From Vibrio splendidus (GTDB lineage: Bacteria > Pseudomonadota > Gammaproteobacteria > Enterobacterales > Vibrionaceae): a stretch of DNA of 64,000 bases. The notes beneath the pieces were generated by a model that had not been told where the DNA came from, did not search any database, and saw nothing but the letters and a program-made list of their open reading frames with translations. Shown in pieces: positions 53,020-61,924 of this stretch (position 1 is its first letter; each line of letters opens with the position of its first letter). Both the position numbers and the translations under genes were made by a program. The stretch covers positions 1,922,001 to 1,986,000 of the forward strand of contig NZ_AP025508.1 of the NCBI RefSeq assembly GCF_024347615.1, written 5' to 3'.

Positions 53020-53876
53020 TAGTCTAGCTCCACTTTCTTATTCAATAACTTGCCTGCACGGTAGTAGGCATAAAGCATCACGGCCATAGCGGTAGTCAGT
53101 GCAATACTGGTTGCGGCGCCAAACGGCCAATCACGGGCATTCAGCACTTGGCTCTTAATGACGTTACCGATCAACAGGTTCTTAGCACCGCCCAACAAGT
53201 CTGAAATGTAGAACATTCCAAGCGCAGGGAGCAATACAAGTAAACAACCACCGATAATGCCGGGCATCGTTAGGGGTAGAACAACCTTCAATAGCGTTTG
53301 AAGTTTGTTTGCACCTAAGTCTTTAGCCGCTTCTAAATAAGTATCGTCTAGCTTTTCAATCGCTGAGTACAACGGTAAAATCATGAAAGGCAATAGGATA
53401 TACACTAACCCAATCATTACTGCCGTTTCTGAATACATGATACGAAGTGGCTTATCGATAATGTCTAACGCCAACAAACCTTTGTTCAACACACCTTGAG
53501 TTCCCAGAACCACTTTTAACCCGTAAGTACGAATCAAAGAGTTGGTCCAGAATGGCACAATCACTAAGAACAACATGATTGGGCGCCATTTCGTAGGCAT
53601 TTTTGCCACGATATAGGCAAATGGGTAACCAATAATTAAACAAAGTAGGGTTGCGACAATCGCCATATAGAAAGAGTGCATCAGCACTTTAAAATACAGC
53701 GGATCAGCTAAACGCAGGTAGTTATCGAGAGTGAAGGTCATCTCGATCAAGTTCGCTTCATCACGAGTTAGAAAGCTAGTGCCGATGATCATGATGTTTG
53801 GAATCATCACGAACAGCACTAACCAACCTGTGATTAAAGCAACAATCGCGTTTTGTAAATTAAATTTCTTGCTCAT
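53019..53876 (-). CDS. potB: polyamine ABC transporter permease PotB
   Basis: A 285-residue inner-membrane permease with six hydrophobic helices and the EAA loop [27 protein letters not shown]. It includes the PotB-typical [16 protein letters not shown] segment. It overlaps the potA end by 17 bases and shares one base with potC. Confidence 0.94.
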   Translation of the reverse strand: MSKKFNLQNAIVALITGWLVLFVMIPNIMIIGTSFLTRDEANLIEMTFTLDNYLRLADPLYFKVLMHSFYMAIVATLLCLIIGYPFAYIVAKMPTKWRPIMLFLVIVPFWTNSLIRTYGLKVVLGTQGVLNKGLLALDIIDKPLRIMYSETAVMIGLVYILLPFMILPLYSAIEKLDDTYLEAAKDLGANKLQTLLKVVLPLTMPGIIGGCLLVLLPALGMFYISDLLGGAKNLLIGNVIKSQVLNARDWPFGAATSIALTTAMAVMLYAYYRAGKLLNKKVELD

Positions 53877-54975
53877 CTTCTAACACCACTTCCCAGCTCT
53901 CAACCCAAGTTACTGCAACTTTTTGGCCCAGTGAGTGATCAACATCAGGGTCATCTTCGTTGAAGAATTCGCTAACCATGACACGCATACCTGATTCAAG
54001 TTCTACGACTGAATCTAATGTCATGCCTTTGTAGGTTCGCTCGACAATGTGGCCGACAATACCACTTTGATCCGACTCTTTAATTTCTTCGATACGAAGA
54101 TCTTCAGGGCGAAGTAGTACTTGCAGTTTTTGGCCCGGTGCTACGTCTTTATCATGATAGATAATTGACTCTTCACCTTCGATTGTCGCAACAATGCGCT
54201 TTTCATCTTGACGAGATTTCGCTGTCGCTTCGAATACGTTAATTTCACCAATGAAACGAGCAACAAATAAGTTCTTAGGCTCTTCGTAGATTTCTCTTGG
54301 TGTTCCGTCTTGTTCAATCACGCCATCACGCATAACAATAATACGATCAGACATGGACAATGCTTCTTCTTGGTCATGCGTTACAAAAATGAACGTGATA
54401 CCAAGTTGGCGTTGCAGTTGCTTAAGCTCGATTTGCATCTGTTTACGTAGTTTGTAATCTAGAGCAGAGAGAGACTCATCCAACAAAAGAACTTTAGGCT
54501 TATTAACGACAGCACGAGCGATTGCGATACGTTGCTGTTGGCCACCGGATAGCTGGTGTGGCTTTCGTTGTGCCATTTGTTCTAGGCGCACCATTTTTAA
54601 AGCATCCATGACACGAGGTTCAATCTCGGTGTTTGGCACTTTTTGCATGCGTAAACCAAATGCCACATTGTCGAAAACGGTCATATGTGGGAATAGGGCA
54701 TAGCTTTGGAATACAGTGTTAACATGCCTTTGTTCAGCAGGAACTTGGGTTACATTCTGTTGAGCTAATAGTATTTCACCACTATCTGCCGTTTCAAACC
54801 CTGCAATCATCCTTAGTACCGTGGTTTTACCGCAACCGGACGGGCCTAATATCGTGAGAAACTCACCATGATTTACGTTTAGATCAAGATTGCCGATGAC
54901 TTCCTTACCATCGAAACTTTTACTAATGCCAGTTAACTGTACGACTGGCTTTCCTACTGATTTTTTAGCGTTCAA
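53860..54975 (-). CDS. potA: polyamine ABC transporter ATPase PotA
   Basis: The 371-residue ATPase powering spermidine/putrescine uptake. Walker [10 protein letters not shown] is at about 45-53, then the Q-loop, signature [14 protein letters not shown] and Walker [13 protein letters not shown] (Ser where most have Pro). A C-terminal TOBE-type domain (about 290-371) follows. The start is TTG 54975, with GGAG upstream. It is the first gene of the leftward potABCD2D1 operon. Confidence 0.94.
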   Translation of the reverse strand: MNAKKSVGKPVVQLTGISKSFDGKEVIGNLDLNVNHGEFLTILGPSGCGKTTVLRMIAGFETADSGEILLAQQNVTQVPAEQRHVNTVFQSYALFPHMTVFDNVAFGLRMQKVPNTEIEPRVMDALKMVRLEQMAQRKPHQLSGGQQQRIAIARAVVNKPKVLLLDESLSALDYKLRKQMQIELKQLQRQLGITFIFVTHDQEEALSMSDRIIVMRDGVIEQDGTPREIYEEPKNLFVARFIGEINVFEATAKSRQDEKRIVATIEGEESIIYHDKDVAPGQKLQVLLRPEDLRIEEIKESDQSGIVGHIVERTYKGMTLDSVVELESGMRVMVSEFFNEDDPDVDHSLGQKVAVTWVESWEVVLEDEQEI

Positions 54976-55304
54976 CGTCTGTTTTTCTCCACCTTGGTTC
55001 TATTTGAGACCTGTTGCTATACACCTTTAAGGCGCGCATCATAATCACCAAAAACGTGAATTCAAAGCATTTTTTACCATTCATAGATAAAAAAATTCGC
55101 AGGTAAAAGTAAACATCCTTTACCATACTGTTATTTATTGGGTTCACACCCTAACAAGTGTCTAATTATTAACCATTAAGACGCAAAAGCAAGCCTTGTT
55201 ACAGATTCATATTTTAGTTTGCAGCCGACATATGGGTATAATGAAGGCAATTTTTTATCAATAAGTTAGGTGGCTTCGTTTAGTTGGCGCACCTAGGTAT
55301 CAAT
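54976..55304. other. divergent promoter region between potA and a membrane protein gene
   Basis: AT-rich. TATAAT at 55237-55242 with TTAGTT 17 bases upstream is a weak sigma-70-like promoter for the rightward gene. The potA promoter was not resolved. No coding frame was found. Confidence 0.45.
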
Positions 55305-56159
55305 ATGAACAACGACATCGAAAAAGATTTTAATTTGGGCGGTAGCATCGACCGTGCACTTTCCGGCGATTATGAGCTCAAAGCAACGGCTGTATTCCAA
55401 GAAGCTTGGAAACATACGATAAGTCACTTTCTTTCGTTTTCCCCTGCGATTGTTGCGCTGATGTTCGTGCAATTGGCTATCTTTTATATCGCACTAAAAC
55501 TGCAGCTTGGTGACCCAGCGATTATCTTAGACGCGGTTATCGACCCAGAGGCATTTACACCACAGGTCGTTGAATCCATTTTTATTGCTAACTTTAGCTA
55601 CGAAGTAATCAGCGCGCCTATCTATGCTGGCATCTGTTTAATGGCAATGAGCCACGTCGCAGGCTTACAAACCAAAGTGCGTCATATCGGAAAAGGTTTA
55701 CAGTTCACGGTTCCAGTCATTCTCGTTACTTTGTTCAGCCTCATGCTTCAAGGCATCGCAGGTATGCTTTTGCCATTTTTGTCTATCTACTTCTCACTAG
55801 CATTCAGCAATTCAATTCTGCTGATTTGTGATAAGAAAGTACCGCCAATGCAATCGCTGCTGCTTTCTCTAAGAGCGGTAAATAAGAAAATCTTCGTCGT
55901 CGCATCTATCTACTTAATGGTTATGCTGATGTTCATTGTGGCAGCAATGATGTACGGCATTGGCTTGATATTCGTTCTTCCGTTTTTCTTTCATGTGAAA
56001 GGCATCATCTACCGTGAAATGTTTGGTATTAAACTGAAGGTTATTGCGTCAGATCGACCTAATAGTGATGACGACAACAGCAACGGCGACAGTAATAACG
56101 ACGGCAACAACAGTAACGATGGTAACAAAAACAAAAACCCTCAGGTGTTCGATGCGTAA
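55305..56159 (+). CDS. multi-spanning membrane protein of unknown function
   Basis: A 284-residue inner-membrane protein with about six hydrophobic helices between residues 45 and 240 and a low-complexity Asn/Asp/Gly tail (SDDDNSNGDSNNDGNNSNDG) after about 250. I do not recognise the family; YciC-like membrane proteins have a similar layout. ATG 55305 was chosen over a TTG seven codons earlier. Its stop overlaps the start of the Bax-like gene, so the pair is translationally coupled. Confidence 0.8.
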   Translation: MNNDIEKDFNLGGSIDRALSGDYELKATAVFQEAWKHTISHFLSFSPAIVALMFVQLAIFYIALKLQLGDPAIILDAVIDPEAFTPQVVESIFIANFSYEVISAPIYAGICLMAMSHVAGLQTKVRHIGKGLQFTVPVILVTLFSLMLQGIAGMLLPFLSIYFSLAFSNSILLICDKKVPPMQSLLLSLRAVNKKIFVVASIYLMVMLMFIVAAMMYGIGLIFVLPFFFHVKGIIYREMFGIKLKVIASDRPNSDDDNSNGDSNNDGNNSNDGNKNKNPQVFDA

Positions 56160-57000
56160 TAATGTCAAAGGCAGCGCAAGTAAATCACTTGCGCTAAAGG
56201 TAACTGCACTAGCGATTGTGGGGTCTATCTCACTGGTTGGTCCATACATTTACCAAGAAGAAGAGCGCCGACGTTCGGCAGACCAAAGTTCAAATACATC
56301 AAGTGAGTTTGGTGATTTGACCGTGGCTTCAGATCGACCAAATTTTGCTGCCATCGAAGATGTGAACGTAAAAAAAGACACATTCTTTTCGTTCCTTCGC
56401 CCAAGCATCAATATTGAAAACAAACGTATCACCAAAGAACGCGCGTTTTTAACTAAGCTATCTGAATCTGGTTTGAGCAACATTGACTCTGAAGACGCGT
56501 CTTATGCGAAAAGGTTAGGAAAGTTGTACAGCTTACCAGTGCCTAGTGAAGGTTTAGAACAGGTATGGCTGACAGAGATGCTGAGCCGTGTCAACGTACT
56601 GCCAGAGGCGCTAGTACTGACACAGGCTGCTAATGAATCGGCTTGGGGGACATCACGTTTCGCCACCAAAGCCAACAACTATTTCGGACACTGGTGTTAC
56701 ACCAAAGGTTGTGGACTTGTTCCGCTACAACGTAACGAAGGTAGCTCGCATGAAGTAGCAACATTCTCTTCAAGCCAAGAATCGGTGCATCGTTACTTCA
56801 TGAACCTTAACCGCAACCGTGCTTACTCTGATTTAAGAGCCATTCGCGCAAAACTTGCTGCACAAGGTGATGACCTTTTAACAACCGAAACAGCGACAGA
56901 GCTCACTAACGGCTTGTTAAAATATTCTGAGCGAGGTTCAGACTATGTGACTGATTTACAAGCTATGATCCGTCACAACAAGGTATACTGGAAAAAGTAA
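56152..57000 (+). CDS. Bax-like glucosaminidase-domain protein
   Basis: A 282-residue protein with an N-terminal membrane anchor or signal (about 13-35: LALKVTALAIVGSISLVGPY) and a C-terminal glucosaminidase (FlgJ/Bax-type) domain: LPEALVLTQAANESAWGTSR with the catalytic Glu, FGHWCYTKGCGLVPLQR, and SYVTDLQAMI-like ending. It is predicted to hydrolyse GlcNAc bonds in peptidoglycan. ATG 56152 has AGGTG upstream and overlaps the previous stop by eight bases. Confidence 0.88.
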   Translation: MRNNVKGSASKSLALKVTALAIVGSISLVGPYIYQEEERRRSADQSSNTSSEFGDLTVASDRPNFAAIEDVNVKKDTFFSFLRPSINIENKRITKERAFLTKLSESGLSNIDSEDASYAKRLGKLYSLPVPSEGLEQVWLTEMLSRVNVLPEALVLTQAANESAWGTSRFATKANNYFGHWCYTKGCGLVPLQRNEGSSHEVATFSSSQESVHRYFMNLNRNRAYSDLRAIRAKLAAQGDDLLTTETATELTNGLLKYSERGSDYVTDLQAMIRHNKVYWKK

Positions 57001-57060
57001 CTCATTTTGATACCAACTTGGTTGCCTTCGAAAGTCGGCTTACACCAAGTAACATCACAA

Positions 57061-57092
57061 AAAGAGCAGCTCATTGGCTGCTCTTTCTATTT
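57061..57092 (+). terminator. terminator after the Bax-like gene
   Basis: The perfect 10-bp stem AAAGAGCAGC / GCTGCTCTTT has a 6-base loop and is followed by CTATTT. Confidence 0.8.
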
Positions 57093-57123
57093 ATAAACGC
57101 TCAACTTCGACAAGATTATAATA

Positions 57124-57774
57124 ATGAAAAAGACAGTACTCGCTCTATTAGCCTCTTTAAGCCTTGGCGTTTCTCTTCCTGCTTCGGCGCAAGAATACAT
57201 GTTCACGTATTCTAAACTCTATACTCAGCTGAAAAACAACACCAAAGAAGGGCACGATGATGTCAAAGTTGCGGTCTTCTTTGTTGACCAACAAGCACAG
57301 AAAACCTGTCACATCAGCAAAGCTTGGATGGAGAAAGAAGAGCATTACGAAGAGTTAAAAGTGTCTCCTGCGAATGAGCTGCTTCTACCGGTAGATAAAA
57401 ACCTACGCTCAGCAAACCCTCTTATCTTTGTACAAACCCAAGAACAAGAATGTGCGTATTCGCTCGTCGTAATGACTCAGGAACCTTTGGCTGGAACGGT
57501 TGAGGTTGCACAGTTAGAAAGCCTATTACCACAGATGCAAGCGATGCTAGAAGACGTCAGCGGCATGTTCTCTAGTTGGTTCACTCCTGATATTCAAGGT
57601 TTGACGCTAGAATTTGATAGTAAACTTGAAGGCAATATTGCCCTGTCTAATGGTAAGCAAATCCCAATCAAAGAAGGGCGTGCGAAATTCACGCTGGACG
57701 AACTGAACGGAAGTGACAGCATCACGTTACCAGAAGCCACAGTTCGTGTTTTGCCTTACATCCCTGCGCAATAA
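57124..57774 (+). CDS. DUF2987 family exported protein
   Basis: A 216-residue protein with a signal peptide (MKKTVLALLASLSLGVSLPA then SAQ), so it is periplasmic. It matches DUF2987 proteins of vibrios; two Cys (TCHIS and QECAYS) may form a disulfide. Its function is unknown. It starts after its own upstream terminator, so it is probably transcribed alone, and a strong hairpin follows. Confidence 0.82.
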   Translation: MKKTVLALLASLSLGVSLPASAQEYMFTYSKLYTQLKNNTKEGHDDVKVAVFFVDQQAQKTCHISKAWMEKEEHYEELKVSPANELLLPVDKNLRSANPLIFVQTQEQECAYSLVVMTQEPLAGTVEVAQLESLLPQMQAMLEDVSGMFSSWFTPDIQGLTLEFDSKLEGNIALSNGKQIPIKEGRAKFTLDELNGSDSITLPEATVRVLPYIPAQ

Positions 57775-57816
57775 TAACTACCGGCCAGAAGCTGTTTGCT
57801 CAGCTTAAGATCTTGA

Positions 57817-57853
57817 CGAAACAGCCTGTTCTTCTTTGAACAGGCTGTTTTCG
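57817..57853 (+). terminator. terminator after the DUF2987 gene
   Basis: A long hairpin, AACAGCCTGTTC / GAACAGGCTGTT, is followed by TTCGTTT. Confidence 0.82.
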
Positions 57854-58024
57854 TTTAAAGTCTTAAACCTAAACCTTTAAATCTTGCCAAATCACATATC
57901 TCAACGGCCTTTCATCTTTGATTCTAACCTCTTATTAAGACATATTTTTCTCACCGCTAGAGGACAGATAGTATGATAAGGCGGAATCTTTCTCCTGCTT
58001 GGCTTGTTTATCCTGTTGTTGCTG

Positions 58025-58053
58025 TTCCAACCTGAAATAAAAATCCGTATAAT
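58025..58053 (+). promoter_or_regulatory. candidate sigma-70 promoter of ttcA
   Basis: TTCCAA, a 17-base spacer and a consensus TATAAT, 63 bases upstream of ATG 58117. Confidence 0.55.
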
Positions 58054-58116
58054 CCACGCCCTAAAACAGTCCCACTAGCAATCTACAGTCGGTAATACGA
58101 CGGTGTGAGAGTCGCA

Positions 58117-59010
58117 ATGAACCAAAACGAAAATAAAAAAGATACACTTGAATTCAACAAGCTTCAGAAACTTCTAAGAAGAAATGTTGGGAATGCCATC
58201 GTCGACTACAACATGATCGAAGAGAATGACGTAGTAATGGCGTGTATTAGTGGCGGTAAAGATTCATTTGCGATGCTAGACATTTTGCTACGTTTACGTG
58301 AAGCAGCACCCATCAAATTTGATGTTGTTGCCGTAAACCTAGACCAAAAACAACCGGGGTTCCCTGAGCATATTCTTCCTGAGTACTTTGAAACTCTGAA
58401 CATTCCTTACTACATCGTAGATAAAGATACGTACTCAGTGGTAAAAGAAAAAGTGCCAGAAGGTAAGACAACTTGTGGCCTTTGTTCACGTCTGCGTCGT
58501 GGTACGTTGTACTCGTTTGCAGAGAAGATTGGCGCAACGAAGATTGCTTTAGGTCACCACCTAGACGACATTGTTGAGACTATGTTCCTGAACATGTTCC
58601 ACGGTGCTCGCCTTAAGGCTATGCCACCTAAGCTTCGCTCTGACGATGGTCGTAACGTTGTAATCCGTCCTCTGACTTACTGTCGCGAAACGGACCTAAT
58701 CAAATACGCAGAGCACAAAGAGTTTCCGATCATTCCATGTAACCTGTGTGGTTCTCAAGAAAATCTGCAACGTCAAAACATCAAAGCGATGCTAATTGAT
58801 TGGGATAAACAGACTCCAGGCCGTGTTGAGAAGGTCTTCAAGTCAATTCAGAACGTGAGCCCAAGCCAATTGGCTGACCGTGAGTTGTTTGATTTCATTA
58901 ACCTTCCACTGGATCGTAGCGAAGATCGCAAAGCATACGAATTCGAAGAAGCTGAAATCTCGTCTTCAAACATTGATGAGTCAATGTTCATCGACGTAAC
59001 TAACGTATAA
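58117..59010 (+). CDS. ttcA: tRNA 2-thiocytidine biosynthesis protein TtcA
   Basis: Iron-sulfur enzyme that thiolates cytidine 32 of certain tRNAs. The 297 residues have the PP-loop [11 protein letters not shown] at about 51-61, the CxxC pair in TTCGLCSR, and a third Cys in IPCNLCG, together the cluster-binding set of TtcA. ATG 58117 was chosen over the GTG at 58105. It is a single gene, convergent with uspE. Confidence 0.95.
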   Translation: MNQNENKKDTLEFNKLQKLLRRNVGNAIVDYNMIEENDVVMACISGGKDSFAMLDILLRLREAAPIKFDVVAVNLDQKQPGFPEHILPEYFETLNIPYYIVDKDTYSVVKEKVPEGKTTCGLCSRLRRGTLYSFAEKIGATKIALGHHLDDIVETMFLNMFHGARLKAMPPKLRSDDGRNVVIRPLTYCRETDLIKYAEHKEFPIIPCNLCGSQENLQRQNIKAMLIDWDKQTPGRVEKVFKSIQNVSPSQLADRELFDFINLPLDRSEDRKAYEFEEAEISSSNIDESMFIDVTNV

Positions 59011-59060
59011 CGCGATATAAACGATTCTGTTGTTGGAATCGCGTAAGCTTTAGATAAACA

Positions 59061-59094
59061 AAAACGCCTCAAGCATTGCTTGAGGCGTTTTTTT
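59061..59094. terminator. bidirectional terminator between ttcA and uspE
   Basis: The stem AAACGCCTCAAGC / GCTTGAGGCGTTT has a very short loop, with a T-run on the plus side and AAAA before it. Confidence 0.92.
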
Positions 59095-59110
59095 ATAATT
59101 AAAAAATCAG

Positions 59111-60058
59111 CTATTTAGACAGGTTCGGATCGAGCGGGCTAACGTAACCTGACGGTTTAAGAGCAAGTACATCGCAGTTAATCTTGTCGATGACATGTTC
59201 CGCAGTATTGCCGATAAACACAGCAGACAAGCCAGTACGGCCTGTTGTACCAAGGATAACCATAGCCGCATTGTGTTCAGACGCTACACGAGGAATAACA
59301 TCTTCAGGCAAGCCTTGCTCAACCACGGTTTGCTCTTCACACATACCGTGTTTCTGGCGTAGTGCTTTCATCGCGGTTAAGTGGTGGCCACGAACTGCAT
59401 CAGTATAAGAGGTTGGGTCAAACTCTGGCAATTCGATTGTGATATTCGCCGGTGTCACCGGGTAGGCGTTCACCAAGAACGGTTCAGCATCCAAACGACC
59501 AGTGATCTCAAGTAATCTGTCGACCATCGTATCATTGAGCTCTAAGTGAGCTTCTGTTTCAGAGCCAACATGAACGGAAGCGTAGATCTTCGCGTGTTCT
59601 GGCCAGAAATCATTTTTAACCAATAGCACTGGGCTAGGGCACTTTCTCAATAGGTGCCAGTCGGTTGGAGTAAATATGACCGATTCTAAGGTATCGTGCT
59701 TACGCGTGCCTTTGATCAAAATGTCATGCTCACCACTGTAAACCTCAGCAATGATTGCTTCATATGGGCGATTATGCCAAACCACTTGTACGTTAAATTC
59801 AATAGAATCATCAAGGTAAGGAGCAGCAACCTTATTCATCCAAATTTCACGCTGATGAATTACGCCTTTGCGCATTGCGTCTCTCTCATCGACAGAGAGC
59901 ATAGATGTCATTTCATACGAGAAGTCGTAGATCGACAAAAAGAAAGTGATGTGGCTTGTTGAGGTGCTTTTCTTGGCAAGTTGGATAGCACGAACTAGAG
60001 CAGGTTGCTCATCGTGATTAATGTCTGCGACAACTAAAATTTTGTTATAGATACTCAT
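59111..60058 (-). CDS. uspE: universal stress protein UspE
   Basis: A 315-residue cytosolic protein made of two tandem Usp domains (about 1-150 and 160-305). The second ends in the nucleotide-binding-like VILGTTGRTGLSAVFIGNTA motif; the first has IKGTRKHD. The tandem length equals E. coli UspE. It lies downstream of fnr, an arrangement also seen in other gammaproteobacteria. It is probably induced by starvation or stress. Confidence 0.94.
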   Translation of the reverse strand: MSIYNKILVVADINHDEQPALVRAIQLAKKSTSTSHITFFLSIYDFSYEMTSMLSVDERDAMRKGVIHQREIWMNKVAAPYLDDSIEFNVQVVWHNRPYEAIIAEVYSGEHDILIKGTRKHDTLESVIFTPTDWHLLRKCPSPVLLVKNDFWPEHAKIYASVHVGSETEAHLELNDTMVDRLLEITGRLDAEPFLVNAYPVTPANITIELPEFDPTSYTDAVRGHHLTAMKALRQKHGMCEEQTVVEQGLPEDVIPRVASEHNAAMVILGTTGRTGLSAVFIGNTAEHVIDKINCDVLALKPSGYVSPLDPNLSK

Positions 60059-60148
60059 AACTAAGCCTACTTTTCAGACCGAACATATAAATAATGTAGC
60101 GTAGTTATGGAGAGAATAAGAGAAATATAAGAGGTTTTAAGAGAGAAA

Positions 60149-60178
60149 CATGATGTAGCTCATTATTGAACTACATCA
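60149..60178. repeat. inverted repeat between fnr and uspE
   Basis: ATGATGTAG / CTACATCAT is a perfect 9-bp stem with a 12-base loop, without a T-tract. It may be a weak terminator or mRNA-stability element after fnr. Confidence 0.45.
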
Positions 60179-60190
60179 TTGATATCTAGA

Positions 60191-60937
60191 CTATTCTTTT
60201 GAAACGCCAGCAAGTTCCATCAACGCATCGTGATCTTCGATAGTGATGTATTTGCCTTTAACGCTCAAGATGTCCGCTTTTTGGAAACGACCTAACAGAC
60301 GGCTGATTGTTTCAACAGTCAAACCAAGGTAGTTACCAATATCGCCACGAGTCATCGTTAAGCGGAACTCACGAGGGCTGAAGCCACGTTGAGAGAAGCG
60401 AGTTGAAAGGTTGTAAAGGAATGCCGCAAGGCGCTCTTCCGCGTTCTTTTTAGAAAGAAGCAGAATCATTTCCTGGTCACCTTTAATCTCATTACTCATC
60501 AAACGCATAATCTGCTGACGCAATTTAGGCATTTTCCCTGATAAGTCATCGAGAATCTCATATGGAATTTCACATACCATAGAAGTTTCCAAAGCTTGAG
60601 CGAAACTAGGGTGTTCGTCACCCGTGATCGCGTCAAAGCCAACAAGATCGCCCGCTAAGTGGAATGCAGTAATCTGCTCATCACCTTGCTCGGTAATCGT
60701 ATAGCTTTTAATCGTTCCAGAGCGAATAGCATAAAGAGACTTAAGTTCGTCTCCCGCTTTAAATAGCTCTTGGCCTTTTTGAATAGGTTTCTTTCTTTCA
60801 ATGATCTGATCAAGTTGATCTAGCTCAGATTCATTCAAAGTAAATGGGATACAGAGTTGGCTAATACTACAATCTTGGCAGTGGATCGCACAGCCACCAG
60901 ACTGAACTCGTTTCGTCACAGGCTTTTCAGAAATCAT
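60191..60937 (-). CDS. fnr: oxygen-sensing regulator FNR
   Basis: Global activator of anaerobic genes. The 248 residues have the N-terminal cluster cysteines in [16 protein letters not shown] plus a later Cys (SMVCEI), a cyclic-nucleotide-type sensor domain, and the helix-turn-helix [21 protein letters not shown], with the recognition-helix E-SR residues of FNR (not CRP). Length and motifs match E. coli FNR. A FNR-like palindrome lies just upstream. Confidence 0.96.
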   Translation of the reverse strand: MISEKPVTKRVQSGGCAIHCQDCSISQLCIPFTLNESELDQLDQIIERKKPIQKGQELFKAGDELKSLYAIRSGTIKSYTITEQGDEQITAFHLAGDLVGFDAITGDEHPSFAQALETSMVCEIPYEILDDLSGKMPKLRQQIMRLMSNEIKGDQEMILLLSKKNAEERLAAFLYNLSTRFSQRGFSPREFRLTMTRGDIGNYLGLTVETISRLLGRFQKADILSVKGKYITIEDHDALMELAGVSKE

Positions 60938-60953
60938 AACAATCTTTCACTAT

Positions 60954-60967
60954 TTGATATACGTCAA
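60954..60967 (-). promoter_or_regulatory. FNR-box-like palindrome upstream of fnr
   Basis: TTGAT-ATAC-GTCAA differs from TTGAT-N4-ATCAA at one position. It lies 17 bases upstream of ATG 60937, where binding could block transcription (autorepression). Confidence 0.6.
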
Positions 60968-61023
60968 TATTTTAGCATTCCTTAATCCTAAAGGGTAGTA
61001 AAAAAACCGGATTAAAGACACCA

Positions 61024-61698
61024 CTATACGGTATAAATAATGAGCTGTAGCGCCATATAACCGGTATAGAAGCCGTAAATGAGGATTAAAATTGCGCCAA
61101 ACTGGCGAAATAAGTCAGCTTGTTGCAGTTTTTTGAGGAAATTGGCGCCCATTCCAACCGTGAGCATCGCTGGAAGAGTACCTAAACCGAAAGCCAGCAT
61201 GATACCCGCTCCGTTATACCAACTTCCTGACACTGCCGCCCACGTTAGCATTGAGTAAACAAGACCACATGGAAGCCAACCCCAGATAAAACCAAAGGGT
61301 AAAGCATGGCTAGGGTGCTTCAATGGTAGAAATGATTTGCCTAAAGGAGAGATATAACGCCATAGCTTCTGTCCAACTTTTTCAAAGAACAACAAGCCAA
61401 ACCACCATTTACCAATATACAAACCTAAGACGATCATAAAACCAGCCGCAAACAAACGCAGCCAGCCCAGCAGAGCATTAAAATCGCTCAGCTGACCTAT
61501 CGAAGAGATTGCACCACCAATCACACCACCAATCACAGCATAGCTTAGCAAGCGCCCTAAGTTATAAAGCAAGGGAATGACAGGGGAAGGTTTACTGTTG
61601 CCAATCGAAAGAAGCGACGCAATACCACCACACATTCCCATGCAATGGCCTGCGCCGATCAATCCAACAACAAAAGCGCCAATCCAATCAGGCGTCAT
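61024..61698 (-). CDS. TauE/SafE-type membrane protein of the cbb3 oxidase assembly region
   Basis: A 224-residue inner-membrane protein with six or so hydrophobic helices and the conserved GAGHCMGMCGG motif near residue 15 and FGLGTLPAMLTVG. Proteins of this type follow ccoS and ccoI and are annotated as sulfite exporter TauE/SafE or CcoH-like; a role in copper delivery to cbb3 oxidase has been proposed for relatives. It overlaps ccoS by 11 bases. Confidence 0.88.
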   Translation of the reverse strand: MTPDWIGAFVVGLIGAGHCMGMCGGIASLLSIGNSKPSPVIPLLYNLGRLLSYAVIGGVIGGAISSIGQLSDFNALLGWLRLFAAGFMIVLGLYIGKWWFGLLFFEKVGQKLWRYISPLGKSFLPLKHPSHALPFGFIWGWLPCGLVYSMLTWAAVSGSWYNGAGIMLAFGLGTLPAMLTVGMGANFLKKLQQADLFRQFGAILILIYGFYTGYMALQLIIYTV

Positions 61699-61924
61699 CG
61701 TTCTTTTTGTCTAAGTTAGTTTGGCTTTCTACGTTAGCTTTCTCATTCTTGACAGGTTTACTATCAGAATGATGATGAACATTAGTATCTTCATCAAACA
61801 GAATGTTATGGCCTTGGCGTTCAAGGTCTTCAAACTGCTCGCTCTTCACTGCCCATAGAAAGATTCCAACCGCGATACATACAAGTACGATCGCAATTGG
61901 AATGAGTATGTATAAACTTTCCAT
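61688..61924 (-). CDS. ccoS: cbb3-type cytochrome oxidase assembly protein CcoS
   Basis: A 78-residue single-span membrane protein, MESLYILIPIAIVLVCIAVG.., with the CcoS core WAVKSEQFEDLERQGHNILFDED. It has a His/Asn/Lys-rich tail. It overlaps ccoI by one base and the TauE-type gene by 11, so the three are one unit. Confidence 0.93.
   Translation of the reverse strand: MESLYILIPIAIVLVCIAVGIFLWAVKSEQFEDLERQGHNILFDEDTNVHHHSDSKPVKNEKANVESQTNLDKKNDDA

Larger units (their letters stand above)
57775..58116. other. intergenic region with the DUF2987 terminator and the ttcA promoter
   Basis: The terminator CGAAACAGCCTGTTC / GAACAGGCTGTTTTCG (57817-57853) is followed by AT-rich sequence. TTCCAA-N17-TATAAT (58025-58053) is a plausible sigma-70 promoter about 65 bases ahead of ttcA. 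Nothing else is seen. Confidence 0.6.
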
